Assembly: GCA_030704615.1 (NCBI GenBank)
Contig: CM060731.1
Span: 33,358,001 to 33,422,000 of the forward strand
DNA: 64,000 nucleotides
Direction: 5' to 3'
Source: Takakia lepidozioides
Taxonomy: Eukaryota; Streptophyta; Takakiopsida; Takakiales; Takakiaceae
The notes beneath the pieces are model-generated. The model saw nothing but the letters and a program-made list of their open reading frames with translations. It was not told the origin of the DNA and did not search any database. Below are positions 1 through 13,700 of the stretch, one piece after another (positions within the stretch are counted from its first letter, which is position 1; the number at the start of each line of letters is the position of its first letter). The translations under genes and the position numbers were made by a program.

Positions 1-777
1 GGCAAGTTGCTAAATTGGAGGATTTAGCCAGGATAACTGTCTTAGCCATCTGGTGCAACGGTGGTCATCTCAAAAACATTTGTCTGCTATGAGTTGAAAC
101 ATTGGCTACGTCAACAAATGTTCGTAGCTCCTAGGTTCTTGGCTGCTGGAAGTCTTTTGCAAATGAACTTCGAAAGGATTGGTGGAGGCACTTCCAGATG
201 CCACCCATCCTCTTGTACCAACCAAGGCGTAAGATGTGTTTGGAAACACCTGCCCTGTCATTGGGGCCTTCCACTACTGTGATAAGTGCACATTTTGTCA
301 GTGGCACGTGCCCTTTCAATATCTTAATTGGTTTCCAAACCCAGATTTTTGGCAGAAGTTTCAGGTCAGTGCCCAGATGTGTGCCAGGACCCAATACCTA
401 TAGGTTACTGCATTCAGAATGCTATAAGAACCTGTGCCGGTGATATCAGGGGGCACCCTCAAGTACCCAAACCATGCAGGAATCCAAACACCCAGAGTAT
501 CCCTCCATACTCCGTAACCCACAGTATCCCATACACAGAGTAACCCCACTCCATGTTGGAAAACAAAATTTCCTTGAAAATGGATTGAGCCAGGCATCAG
601 GTCTTTGCCAATATCTCTGCTGAAGTCTACACCCTGACCTCCCACTCATTTCTTGAACCAAGAAGCATAGAGAGCACGACAAATGAGATCTTGGCTTATT
701 GAAATGGTGGTAGGAATAATTCAGCTGCTAAAAGTACAATTTTTCTACACCAGTGGTAGAACGGGCTATGCAGGGGG
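1..777. other. 3' flank of the phosphofructokinase gene, no gene recognised
   Basis: This stretch lies downstream of the phosphofructokinase stop codon. The open frames are short and overlapping, and none resembles a family I know. It probably holds the 3' UTR of that gene followed by intergenic DNA. I see no RNA gene or clear repeat here. Confidence 0.4.
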
Positions 778-3700
778 CTAATGTTTGTGGGCCACAGGAC
801 AATTGGCTTCATGAGCCTTTCCCCCACGACCATGGGTCACAGGACAGTGACTGTCATGAGATTTATTGTCATGAGATTTATCACTCACAACGGGACACGT
901 CTTGTCGTGACACTTTACACCGCCCCCAACCTTATCAAGCTTCAAACTAAGCGACTTTCTTCGCTCAGGTGGTGGGAGGGGTGATGGTGCAGGCCTTGAC
1001 CCACCCGCGCCATACCCAGCACAGTTTTTCCCACTTGCAGAACTTGTAGGATTTGTGAAATCAGGCTGCCCTGTTGATGTCACACAGCGGTGATACATGT
1101 TGCTATTGGGGTCCACCATTCGAGGTTTCCTTATGACTTCCGGAATTGGCAGGAAACAATAGTGAGTGTTCACCAGACCCACCGTGATGTTCGTATAACC
1201 CGCAAAAGCTCCATGGACCTGCCTCATCCATCCACAAGTGTCAATATAAGATCTGTCATCAGGGGGTTGGGGGTAGGTGACATTTGTAGCTAAGGAACAC
1301 CAGCCAGATTACTAATAGCGATTCGAGCAAAACCAAAGACCCAGCACCCAGTGTGGCCCAAATGTGTCCTCGTATGAATCTAAAGATGTAGATCTAGTGT
1401 TACTGGAGACCATGTGACTGATTGAGTAACTTCCCCACTTGGAACCAAGGTTCTGGCATTCTTCTTTAATGATGTTTACAATTGCTGTGGTGACCTGAAT
1501 AACTAAAGACAGCCACAAGGTCGGCCCGCACAATTTGTTGCAGAGTTGCATTGGAGCCACATACAGAGAATGAAGTCCCTACTGGATGCTTTAAGGCTGC
1601 CACCTCCTGCGAGGAAGTGATACTTCTTTATTTACCACTTCATCACTTTAGTTGTCTATTCCTTCACCAGAGACTTGGAACCCAAGTTGGTTCTACAGTG
1701 TGGCCCTATGCACCAAGGGGTGCAGCCTAAAAAGGTACACGTTGATAACCTCAATAGAGTAGTCCACTGTGTAAGACTGGACAGTAGGCCACCCACAATG
1801 GTCTTAACCCACATTCACACTAAAGCAAGCCATCCAACAACCCAGGTTCAACTAGCAAGTTTGTTGTTCCAGGTTGACTATGTAGTAAGACATACCGCAT
1901 TTTGGCCAAGAATGCTGCAAAAAATGTGGTCCGAGGAATTACAAGCCCTTGCACGAATCATGTAGGTCGGGTCAATGTATTTTACATCGACACTAAGCTT
2001 TATGCCACCAAAGTGATCCTTCACCTGCCAACCAGACCACGCCTATTTAGATGTCAAACTGAATTTCTGATGAGACTGTAAACTACCTGTCCCATGAGCT
2101 TTTGGGAGCTTAGTGTTATGCTTTCATCCAAGACATCAATCAGATACCAAGAAAGGTCCAAGCACAACAGGACCAATTCATGTGTGCTTCCAGATGGCAT
2201 GTAAAGCAGTCAAAGGACTCTGGGCACTGTGAGGGAAAACCTTGCCGTAGAACCACTTGCCAACATCACCAAGAATTGGATTCCCGGAGGCATCCACACC
2301 CCCAACCCCCTCCAAAAGGTCCTGAAATCCGAAGCTGGCACACTCGTAAGAAACTTTCATGTAGAGTGCTCTAAGCATCTGTTCCTTACACCAACTAGGT
2401 TGTCAAAATGATGCTACTGGTCCCTATGAAGACTGGTTGATAAAGAATGAGAACTTACTGGGCGTGCACCTCTCAAAGAGGACGCTTGGACTTCATAAAG
2501 AGGCTTATGATCCACAACATATAGCACAGTGAGAACACTGGGAGTAAGGGGGTGAAGCAGCGACCTACCTGCCCAGCGCCCTCTGCAATGACCACAACAC
2601 AAATGCCATTCTTCTCTAATCTTTTCCTCATGTACTCCAAAACACCGTACTTCCCATCCAGCACAAAAGGTACCTGCACCTCATAATGGAACCCTCATGA
2701 AAATTAGCAGTTGCAAATGGCAGGTCAATATATTCTTAAATGTTATTAGTTAAGTTCTCATATCCATCTACAACTCATACTGAAAAGGCACATTTCCATG
2801 CTAACAACCTTTTATCAACTTTGTAATGCCCCAGGTGTTAAGACCACTCCATCCGGTAAGGGTCAAAATCACTTCGACAATGAACTGTTCTGTTTATTGC
2901 TTGCAAACAGAAGAAAAGAAATTCACTTCGGCATGGCTGGATGGTTTGGATTTCAGTTAGTCTGGTCTTTCTTGCTGGAGCAGAAAACAAGGCCTTTTCT
3001 TGCACACAGTTGAGGGTTGCAAACAGTGCGGCACTTGTGATTCTTTGGGTTCTGACCCTGTTGGGTCAGCATTTCTCAGCTTGCCAACATTGTTATGGAA
3101 GTTTTAGATTAAGAGGTTTGTTCAAAGGTGTTTCCCTGTTTCCATCTCAAAAGAAGAATCAAACAAGACAATGCAGGTGACATACTTACCTCTGGAATTA
3201 GGACCACATCTACTTGTCCACTTGCAAGTGTAGCATGCATGGTAATGTACCCACTCTGCCGACCCATCAGTTTCACTATGCCAACCCCGTTGAATGCACT
3301 GCTGGCCTGCAAAAACCAGTTAAAATCATCAAATCAGATGAGAGGAAAATGAAAGAGCAGGAGTAGGGGCCCCAACCAACTTACTGACTTTGAGATAATG
3401 TTAAACACAAACAACCACACGCAGGGACCTGTGACGTCATATCGCACATTTTCAGTGGGTGGTGTCTTGTCGGGATCTTCTGATGCTTATATCTGCTGAC
3501 ATAAAATGCCTTGGCTACTTCAACCTCCAGGAGTCAGGACTGACCTCAATATAAGCAGCATTGATAGCACGCTCAGCCTCCTCAACAGCTGTATCGAAGC
3601 CAAATGTTTTGTCCAAAATTTGGATATCATTGTCAATAGTCTTGGGGATCCCTACCACGACCATCTTCATCTTGCGCTTGTCACACTGCCTCACAGTGAG

Positions 3701-6700
3701 GTACACGTCAATGTCTGCAACCTTTGCCTCTGTCACTGTTGCTGCCTCTAGCCTTGGGATACTCTCTCGTTCTCTTCCTGTCTATAATTGCGTCTATTTG
3801 TTTGTCATTGCAGCAGGAGAAGGTTAAAGTCTTACAGATCATTAATAAATCGAATCTTAGTACACTGGTGATGTCTATGAGCAGTGCTTTATGCAAAAAA
3901 AAATTGAGATGTGGCAGAAAAGAAATCCTAACGAGGAGCATTCAGAAGCTGTGCATAAGTTGATGAATATCAAGGGATGCTTTGCCTGAAGTTCAGTAGG
4001 CTCTTTGGATGGTCCGGTGCAAGCCCTCCAGACCACTCCTTACTTATGTGTCAACTGTGTTCCTGGGCAGGAATTGATAATTATGGATATTTCTGCAATT
4101 GAAGTCAAGAACATTGATGATGCTTACTAACTCACTTGCTCATAGATAGCAGTAGCTCCTGCATGTGACCCGTTTCCACCAATTACAAAAAACATGCTGA
4201 TCTTCCACTCCTGTAGTAAGAGAATGCCCATTTCAAGTTTGTAGCTTCAGCAACATCAACACTTGCTTGCTGAGAATATGCTCATTGAAGAAGTTACCCT
4301 TGCCCTTCTGTTCTTCCTTATTTAAAGCTTAAGCAGTGGTTAAATGTCTCAACATATCCAACTCTAGTGTTCATTCTTTCTTCAAAATCCAACTTGTCTC
4401 ATCAAAAGGTGATTACATTCCATGTTGCCACTACTTTTCACAAGGCAAGAGGAAGGAACTTCACATTGTCCAAAGGATTATAACGTCCGCGGAAAGGAGA
4501 GAAAATGAACAGAAGGGACTTCATGATGTCCACAGAGGGCAACAAGGCTCCACGGGACAGGGTAGAACAAACCAAGAAATACTTCAGAATACATCAAGGG
4601 GAGAGAGAGAGAAAAAGAATAAGAGCACGTATAAAGTCACCTCAAGTTTATCCACAATGTCCTTGAGAGGTGGGCAGCCTCGTGAGACACCCAAAAAGCT
4701 GCCCCCCGCCATGTTGATACGCTGCACAATCTTACGGGTCAGCTGTTGCCACCAACAGACCAGCATGTGAAGTTAGTATTACCGTCACTGATTTGACTTC
4801 AGCTGTGACAAGCACAAAAAGAGCAGAAAAGTGGAGCTCAAATTAAATCCATGGTCTAAATAGGAACCTTCTAACTGCCAAAATGCTGGAGCATGCCTGA
4901 AATGTATGCTTGCATGATGTTCCCATAGAATTATGTAGTATGTAAATGTGGAGATTTTCCATGGACTTTCAGTGAAGATTTTGTTCTTCACTAGACTTCC
5001 TACCTGGGTCACTAGGTGCTATAGTCACCCCTCATGCTGTTATACCCTATTGCACGGCTATGTAGTGGCCGATGAGGCCCATTAACGAACTTGCCTGTGC
5101 AAGCTCAGGAGAAGACTTTTGAGCCACATTGAATGGGTGCGAGGATTGGGGAGGAGTGAAAGGAGACTTACCATGACTGGTGGATAGTTGTTATCAACAA
5201 AGCCTTTGAAACCATACTGGATCCCCAATATGTCCTTCACCCCATATACATCCAGCGAGAACACAGTCTACATGCAAAGCAAACATGCCAGAAACTTAAG
5301 GGTGATAACAGCAGCATTTCCAACAGTTTAGAGCCTGAACAAGAAAGGTAAACATGGACATACAAAGTGTCAATAGCAACCTCACGATGTTATTCTGGCA
5401 GGGGTACCAACTGAGACCAAGCCATGACTGCAAGAAAGCCTGTTGGCCTGCAGCAGAGACTCACCACTGGTTACTGTGTTGGCTCAAATTTGACCTGATT
5501 GCAGCCCTGTGAGACTTACTAAGGTTCAAATCCCTACATGTAGATTCTCATGTCATCCAGAACCCCTCACCTTGAAGGTTTTGTGTAGTTGATTGTTCCA
5601 CCCTTTCTGCCTGAGTTTACTCATCCAACTTCTCATAAGGGAGGATGAGAAACCATCCTGGACAAGTTGCATGAATAGTAACCAGCAATCTAGCCTTCAT
5701 GAAGTTAGCTGATGGCACTGAAATATTATGGTCTGAGGTTTCTAATGGATCAACCACCCTGCAGACCTTGCAAACTGCAAGAGAAGTCCGACCTGCAGAC
5801 AATCGCACACGCAGGTACAAACTGGTACAGACATCTAGGTTTCTAGACCAAGAAATATGAATCATCCACTTCTCGCGTGGCCAAAATACCTGACGAATGA
5901 CATCATTGAGCCCAGGACATAAACCGCCGCATGTCACAATGGCTGCCCTCACCTGTGCCATTCATTCAAATAAGAGAAAATCAGGGGTAATTTTGAATAA
6001 GTAGAAGGTTGCTTGTCCCATGTAGACCATTATTATACAGATATGCTTGACCTCTTGGTTCTATAGGTGGCCATCAATCAGAAAGTGCTCCTTGTGAATT
6101 TTAAAGTCAAGCTACAGTTCATACTCCATTTCAATTTTATCATATATCTGCTCTTGTTTGTTGGAAGAAATGTTGGGAGAAGCATACATTTTCAGGCTGG
6201 AAGTAGATCCAGGCACGGGGCCCTGCACGGCGTGCCCTGCAGCCCACAAGCTTCCTGAACTGTTTCATTTTTTTGTTGCAGATGTAGAAGGCCAAATTCA
6301 AGGTGTTGGGATACCATTTGCCATGACTTTTGAGTTGAATTACCAGTTTCTATCGCTCTCAATTCTCAGATAATTAGTTTGACGTATGAAGGAAGAACAC
6401 TTGTTTCATGACTGAGACCATGCAGCAAGAAATCCTAATGCACGAACTACATGAATCTGAATTAAGAAATAACGAGTTCCTTGTGCATAATATATGAACA
6501 TTGAATGTGCAAACATACCACATAGGCTTGAATTGCCATTCTCCTTTGTCATCAAATTCGATGCCCACGGATGTTGGGTGCCCGAAATGCACCACCTAGC
6601 CCACAAAGGTAAGGGAAGCAGATCCCATTCAGTTCAAATGTTACTTAAAAAGTGGGTGTGAGTCTCAAATGGTCCTTCATATTTGATCAGGTGGAGCAGT

Positions 6701-7815
6701 ACCACGCAGTACACAACTAGGCTACCTGGTTGTGAGCACACGAAAGGGAAAACACAACGATCCATGGCAATTGCTGGGGGTTCTCAGGCTGATTCTGGAA
6801 CACAATCTGAGAGAATAAGTCTTATGTCGCTACAGTGTGTACAAAATCCGCATAAGAGACAAGATACTACCTTGATAAGGACGCGGTCATCGTCATGCAC
6901 ATAAATGCGGCGCATGTCATCGCGATCGGCGCTCTTGGGGCTCAGTATCCCATCTGGTGGGTTACCCCTTCCATCCGTTCCCACCCCAACTCGATCAGCA
7001 ATTCAAGAATTTCTTTTTCACACTCGTCTCTCCCGATCCAGTAACCCCACCCTAAATTTCTCTCGATAGCAAGTGGGCATCAGGTCTGTTGTCACAAACC
7101 CCAAAATTCATGGTCCTACAAGTGCGTACCCCTGCCGAGCGGCCGTCCGTCTCCGCGGAGCGGGAATTTGTTTCGTGCTTTGATTTTTGTTTTATACTGG
7201 TTCCATGTTCTATGTTGCATTCCACATTATGTCCCCCTTCAATCACTCCCTTTCTCTCGACTGGGGTCACCGTCCTTCGGAATCTTCAACCCCTCTCTTT
7301 CAGTCCCAACCTCACTGAATTCCGCTCTCTACTATTCCTGTAAAGTGGAGAGGAACTGTTTTTGAACCGCAAAGATTTTCGACCCTTAAAGTGGACGAAC
7401 TCCTGAAGCTCCTACAAACTTCTCAGACGTTGCCCTGAAAAAAACCTAGAGATCTACCGAATCCTCAAAGTTTCTGGCTACGAAAGCCAATGCGAAGGTT
7501 ATTTCAATACGCCCCCTACTTCCAATACCACCGGTGCTGAGTTTCCGGAGGCTGGGGGCAGAAGCCGAACCCTTCACCCGAGTAGAGTTCGTAAGGCAAA
7601 AAGGCAATGTGCGTTCTTCATTATAACAATTGCCAATCCCAAGGCCTAAGAAAATCAGAACCAGAAATGTACAGAGAGAAAGAGACTGACCCACTCTTGG
7701 TACGATAGGTGGATTGGATGGCAGGTAGATGCTGCTGGTCACCCAGGTGAGGCAGAGCGAAGGGGTCGTTTTGTTCGGGAGTATAAACAAAGTTTCTAGC
7801 CATGCCGCCAGCCAT
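778..7815 (-). CDS. ATP-dependent 6-phosphofructokinase (plant PFK type), 13 exons
   Basis: Predicted to phosphorylate fructose 6-phosphate with ATP in glycolysis. Exons on the minus strand, 5' to 3': 7815-7691, 6967-6871, 6595-6515, 5952-5890, 5267-5172, 4742-4641, 4210-4136, 3685-3545, 3306-3190, 2673-2569, 2321-2241, 2024-1896, 1218-778. All phases agree and give 550 aa. Motifs in order: [93 protein letters not shown] and STGQPDF, which is the normal plant PFK series. GGNG, where PPi-dependent enzymes have GGDD, supports ATP use. The start is the first ATG of a short N-terminal exon ending in THR-type family sequence. The borders of exons 1-3 are the least certain: the exon 2 acceptor lacks a pyrimidine tract and the exon 3 donor is GTTTGC. 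After STGQPDF comes a tail of about 93 aa that ends in a Cys/His-rich repeat. No plastid transit peptide is obvious, so a cytosolic enzyme is likely. Confidence 0.9.
4475..4575 (-). repeat. LINE 3'-end fragment in a phosphofructokinase intron
   Basis: It holds ATAACGTCCGCGGAAAG followed by GGGACAGGGTAGAAC. The same words occur at about 12150, 9590, 21760 and, inverted, 23050. The 23050 copy directly follows a LINE C-terminal coding region, so this is read as a 5'-truncated LINE tail. Confidence 0.55.
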
Positions 7816-8939
7816 GCTCCCACTGCTCTCTCTGGCTGTGTAAGGAGGATTCCAGCGCCTCCTTACCAAATCATCGTAGAAAAAAAAAACTCTTGGTTCC
7901 CTCAAAATCCCAAGATCAGGACATTGTGATGCAGCCTTTCATTTCAATCCATTTCATTACATTACTTTCTTCACATCTTGGGGCCCATGCAAATAATGAC
8001 AAGGGCGATCGTTGCACCATGCTTTGCTGCGGAGGATTGAATGGAACGCACGAGCCTTGCAGAGATTCAAAGCGAGCGCGGGAGAGAGACGACACCCAAG
8101 CCTCCCGAGATCAGACCTTTGACCCCACCGGCACCAGCTCATTGGCTGCAACGGTGGACGGAATCCCTTCATCCCCTTCAATCCCAATTTCATCCACCTA
8201 AACTTTGATATGGATGAAATATTTCCCATCAGCACAGTTGATGCGGGTTCATCCACCGGGATGACCATTTTCCTTAACTTTTCTAAGAATAAGTAAATAT
8301 TTCGAGAATGGGTCACCATAGTGTTGCCATGATGTCATTTAAAATTACCTTAGAATATTATAGGTACCTTGTATTCAGTCCTTTATCAAGCTTCACGCTC
8401 AGGAGGTGGCAGGCTCAAATCCGATTTTTCTCGTATGGCGCTCTTCCTTATCACGACCTTGACAAAAGAATGTCGTCATCCCGGTCCTTCACAGCCTTAG
8501 CTAGTGCTGCACAGTGAGCTCATTCAGCTACTAGTAAAAGTGATTCGTGAAAGTTTGTTTAAGGTCGCCTGGGTTTGAACAGCGGACCAGTAGTGTGCTT
8601 CCCTTGGATATACTATAATAGGACATAAGTATAATCGTATAATCAGGAACATAAGAGGACAGAAATATAAAATAGCAGAAGGTGCGTGGTCAAGGATTGG
8701 TAGGCAGTACAAAGCGTGGGCGGGTTTAAAGGGGCCAAAAGCGAGAGAGGCGTGGAGAGGAAAGCGAAGCAGAACACGCGCGGCCACGCTCCTGCGCTTG
8801 TACACGCGCCACACTGCGCAACCTCGCGGGTAAGCTCACTATCGGCCCCTGCCGTTTAGGATTCCCTTGGACATCACAACGAAACAGATAAGAAGGAGCC
8901 GGATTGTGGGGATCAGGTATAGCATCAAACAAGATTTTA
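7816..8939. other. Divergent intergenic region between PFK and POP, upstream part
   Basis: This lies between the PFK start codon and a minisatellite. It should hold the PFK promoter and 5' UTR. I found no convincing TATA box or gene here; the open frames are short and show no family resemblance. Confidence 0.35.
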
Positions 8940-9580
8940 GCACTCAGAGAAAAGAACGTTGTTTGGTCAGTCTTGGGGTCAGTTGCAGGATTCAGAAGAA
9001 ACACTAAATCAGGAGTCGCGGATTCAGTTGGATTCTGTAGAAACAAAGAATAGCCGTCTGGCACTCAGAAGAAAGAGAGGAGTCGGGTCAGTCTTGCAAA
9101 TTGTTTTGTTGCATTCAGTAGAAACAAAGACGATTTTAGCAGTCTTAGCACTGAGAAGACAGAACATGTTTTTTCGAAAGTGTTTGGTCAGACTTGGTTT
9201 CAGTAGATTCTGAAGAACAGATCGCGAGTCGCGGATCGGGAGTCGCGGATTCAGTAAAAACAAACAACGATATTAGCGCAGTCTAGCACTCAGATGAAGA
9301 ACATGTTGAAGAGTTTGGTTTGTCGTGGATTCAGTTGGTCAGTAGAAACAACGAAGATATTAGCAGTCGAGAACTCAGATGAACATTTTGAAGAGTTGGT
9401 TTAGTCTTGGATTCAGTGCAAACAAAGAAAAGTTTAGCAGTCTAGCACGCAGAAGAATGAATGAAGAGGTTGGTTAGTCTTGGATTCAGTTGGATTCAGT
9501 ACAAACAAAGAAGATTTTAGCAGTGACTGTCTTGCATTCAGAAGCAACAACTTGAAGAGTTGGATTCAGTTGGCTTCAGA
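8940..9580. repeat. Degenerate minisatellite, roughly six to seven units
   Basis: Units of roughly 90-100 bp recur head to tail. Each has a version of GGATTCAGTTGGATTCAGTA, then AACAAAGAAGATTTTAGCAG, then CTAGCACTCAGAAGA, then TGAAGAGTTGG. Units vary in length and have diverged, so this is an old array. It abuts a LINE 3'-end signature at 9581. The array shows no sustained coding frame. Confidence 0.75.
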
Positions 9581-9650
9581 AATGAAATGAAATAACGTCC
9601 GAGGCAAGCTCCAAGAGCTTACGGTACAAGATGGAAGAAGAAGAAAGCCC
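9581..9650 (-). repeat. LINE 3'-end fragment
   Basis: It reads GAAATGAAATGAAATAACGTCCGAGG and then AAGCTCCAAGAGCTTACGG, which is a diverged copy of the LINE tail at 22973-23085 in reverse orientation. The GAAAT repeats correspond to the ATTTC-rich end of that LINE. Confidence 0.55.
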
Positions 9651-9986
9651 GACCACGTCTTGGTTCTGGTAGATTCGCGAGCAACAGAGTTCAACGTCCA
9701 GAGATTTACAGACGGACAATGCACAACGTTCTCAAAGCGGCGTGGAATTTGTTTTGTTGAGAAGAGCGAGATTTGGCAAATGAAACGAATTAGGAGAAAG
9801 AGAAGGAGAGGGAATTTACTGCAGTGTAGTGTCCGGGACCTGGGGGCAGAGAGAGCGCATTGAAGAGTTGGAGAAGATTGGGAAATATGCAGGGGGGAAG
9901 CAAAGACAAATGATAGAGCAAATTACGATATTGAGAGTGTTTTTGTTCGAACGCTTGCACGCAATGTGGAGCAATCTGCTGCAAAA

Positions 9987-10290
9987 GATGTACTCATAAG
10001 ACATTGTTTGCCGTAGGCTTACAGTGGCCACAGACCCCGCGCCTAGTTTGGGCGGAACAAATGGGAACAGATACTACCTTTGTGAGGGGCTCACTCCGGT
10101 AGTGTGACTTACCTTGATTAAACAGCTGGTTCGGATCCTCTAGAAAGTCGTTCACACAAGCATTAAATTGCTGTGTGTGAGCTGCCCAGCAATCAGACCC
10201 CAACAGGCTTTAAGCTCAGCCTCAAGATTTTCAAAGTTGGTCAACAGAGGCGCGGGGACAATGTTCTTGATGGTCCTGAAATCTGCTGCA
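9987..10290 (-). repeat. Dispersed retroelement-like repeat, longest-frame copy 1
   Basis: Read on the minus strand it ends in ACGGCAAACAATGTCTTATGAGTACATC. The same 3' end occurs at 21649, 22219, 22266 and 13226. Upstream of it a frame encodes AAHTQQFNACVNDFLEDPNQ and LTKVVSVPICSAQT, stopping just before the shared end (ATANNVL, then stop). Copies share the 3' end but differ at the 5' end, as expected for target-primed insertion. I do not recognise the protein. Confidence 0.6.
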
Positions 10291-10773
10291 AAGAGAGGGG
10301 TACAAGGTATAGACACAGTGAATTGTGTGTACGCTTGTTTGTCACGGTCGTTTTTGTCCAGTCTGTCTCAGCTCTGCTTTTTTAGTGCGTATATCCTTGA
10401 CTCTAATATTCCATCTGTATTTTCGTACTTGCACTCACCTCGTCGGTGCTTCTGTGTAGTCACTTTATGAAAGCTGAGTCTCTTTGATAGCTGTTAAAGT
10501 ATCTACTTCAAATTCATCTTTGTCTATGCTTCAATTCATCTCTTGTGCACCTGATTAGACTAAGAAAACAATGAAGACGTGAATAATCGGAGGCACGGTG
10601 ATCGGGATTACATGGTGTTTCCGCCCTGCTCTTTAAGGATGCAAGAAAGGTAGAGGAAGAAATGGCATTGGGCTTATAGCTAGGGGACAGAGGACCTGTG
10701 TTACTAAACTGAGAAATTCACACGCCCAGAGCAAACGTTCTGCAGAAGGTGACGTGGACTATAGGTAGTCGAT

Positions 10774-13700
10774 ATGGGATCGCTGCATACTCAGGTAGAA
10801 GTCGAGCGGCTTCAGTATCCGGAAACACGACGGGATGAATCTGTGGTGGACAATTATCATGGAGTTGAAATCTCGGATCCTTACCGCTGGTAAGACTTCT
10901 GTTCCTTTCTGAATGGCCTGAGATTACATTGTTTTCCTTGCGGCAAAGCAGATTCCGTTTCCTGACAGGCTTCACAATCTGCAAATCTGCGGATGCTCGG
11001 TAAAATATAGTAGGCCCTATCAGTTCTAGTAGAACGTTTTCCAAATTTTGTACTTCTACCAGCATAGTCTGCATGTTGAAGCAAGAGACAAAATTGTAAG
11101 ATGAAGGTCTGCAATCGACTGTCAGTGATGTTTGAAAATCAAACAGTCTTCAGTTGCCACTCAGCCCTCAGGCTCCCTTATATCCAGAGTTTCAATGTGG
11201 TTTTTTAATAATGTAGTATCAGAGGGAAGGTGTCCACCTTCTCAACAGAAGGCAGTAGGCCCTTTTGGGTGAAGTGACACCATAGTCTACTCTTGCTTCA
11301 GCAACAGTCAACCTTGTCTCTACTATCAGAGGAAGTGATCAATGGTGGGAGTTGGCAGGCTGGAGGATCCAGACACTCCAGAAGTCATGGAGTTCGTGGA
11401 AAAGCAAGTGAAGCTCACCAACTCTGTGCTGGAGGGATATGGGACACGCAAGAAACTGAAGGAGAAGCTCACTTCAATGTACAACCACTCCAGATATGGG
11501 TGCCCCTACAGGCGTGGCAATCACTATTTCTACTCGCACAATTCCGGATTGCAGGCACAGAATGTGCTATATATTCAGGTATCTACAGTTGTGCTTTACA
11601 CTTCCATCTCCCAGAAAACACTTAATGACTCCCACAAACTGTCTAAACCAATACAGAACGGTGCCAACAGAGAAGAAGAGGTCCGAGGATAAATAACAAG
11701 AAGAGTCCTGAAGAAAACTACATACCTTAATGCCCATGGGACAGAGTAGAACCACTGAAAGAGGTGGCCTTAGCAGGCGCTTTCCTTGTACAAAGTCTCC
11801 AGATTCCAGGCGGGCCTGTATCCTGTATCCTGGAATCATTACCTTCTGGCCTGGCTGGTTCAATGCATCTTTGGTGCACATGGGTGAGAATCATAGTGAC
11901 CCTTCTAAGATCAGGGAGCAGGGTCATGTCACAGAATTCTTCGTGTTGTTTTCTCTGGCTGTGTTTGGGATTTTGGTTCTTGAGGTGGGTTGGACTTCAA
12001 GATCAATGGAGAAACTTCGGGTTCTCGTTGTCGGAGGGCTCCTTTGATTTAGGCATTAGTCTCTTTTGTTGCCTTCGTGACTTCTTACCTTCATTGCTTG
12101 CAGCGGTGCTCATGAAGAGGTTCAGAAAAGAAGACAAAGGTAGGAAATGAATTGAAATGAAATGAAATGGTGCTTTATAACGTCCGCGGAAAGAAAGACA
12201 GAATGAAACTTCACCGAATGAAAGGTCCAAGAACAGAACTTTAGAGGGTCCACATTGTGTGCACATTTGCAGGAAAATTTAGAGGGGAGTCCAGAGGTGC
12301 TGCTGGACCCAAACACATTGAGCGATGAGGGAACTGTGGCCCTTGCGACAATTAGGTGCAGTGAGGATGCAGAGTACTTCGCCTTTGGACTGAGTACAAG
12401 TGGAAGCGACTGGATCACCATCAGAGTGATGCGTACGGCTGACAGGGAGATGCAACCTGACACTATCTCATGGGTGAGGCTTCACTTTGGCATCTTGCTT
12501 CTTTATTGTGTTGTTATCATTTTTCCTTCACACTCTCTTCACCTCAATCAAGCAAATGGGCTGGGATTAATGATTGGTGCAATTGGACTGAAGAGTTGGG
12601 GTTCTCTTGAGTTGGGGCCCAGCTGATACTCATAAATGGAACGAGCAATAAGAAACTTGCGAACATATCCAAGAACCCCTGGCTCTTAGAATCTAGATGT
12701 GTGAGGAATTCCTAGGTGCATGTGGCCCATAGGAACTCTTAACTCTCCAAATGTGAGAAAGTTAGAAGATTTAAAAATTGTTGTTATTCCTTCCATTCCA
12801 AGTCTAAACAGAAACACCCTAACACCAGAAAAGGATAAGTTGAGTGTCATAACTGTCCATGCCAGGGGCAATCATTTATTGTCAAGTGTAATCCAATGAT
12901 GAAGTTGTAAATACAGGTTGTAAACCAACAATTCATTCTTTGAGATGAGCTGTGGATCTGTCTGTCAAAACTTATTGTTTCCAGGTGAAATTCACATCAA
13001 TAGCATGGACTCGTGACAATAAAGGCTTCTTCTACAACCGCTATCCAGAACCCAAGTATGTCTATGCTAACTCTTTTAAGCGATTCAACAAGTTCCACCC
13101 AAAGAGCTGCCAGACTGATCCTTGGGCTCTGTCTGTTCTATCATTCTTAAGATGTGGAGGACCTGGAGATGAATCTTCATTAGGCTGGAACTTTCCAGCA
13201 TCTTCTCTCCCTCATAATCGTGCAGAGAGATAGGATGTACTTGTTTGCCATAGTCTTGTGGCCATAGACCCCAGGATGCTGGAAGAAAGGGAACAGATAC
13301 TACGGAGGGGCTCACTCTGGCACCTAGTGGGACTTACCAAGATAAAAACACTTAGATTGGGCTTTCCGGATATCCTCTAGAAAGCCCTTCACACAAGCAT
13401 CAACCTGCTGTGTATGAGCCACAGAGACGGAAATAGAAACTAAGAAAGGACAGGATCAAAGAGGGGATATGGTGCCATTGCTATTCCATATTAGAAATCA
13501 ATTAATTCACAAGCTTTCAGTCCCACTGAGGTTCTTTGGAGACCTGTAACATCTGGATGCGGGTTCATGCAGTTGGAGAACTTGAAATATGAAGTTCCAG
13601 GTCTAGTTTCTGTGCTGGGGGTCTTTAATTTGAAGGTGCGTGGCAGGAAAAATAATGGCAGGGATGCCGGGACAGAAACAAATATAAACTTGTATCATGA

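Noticed and set aside
1312-1560. Minus-strand open frame with peptide [20 protein letters not shown] as an extra PFK exon
   Set aside because: The flanking exons already join in phase with complete family sequence (ILGQNA|VHGAFAG), leaving no room for it.
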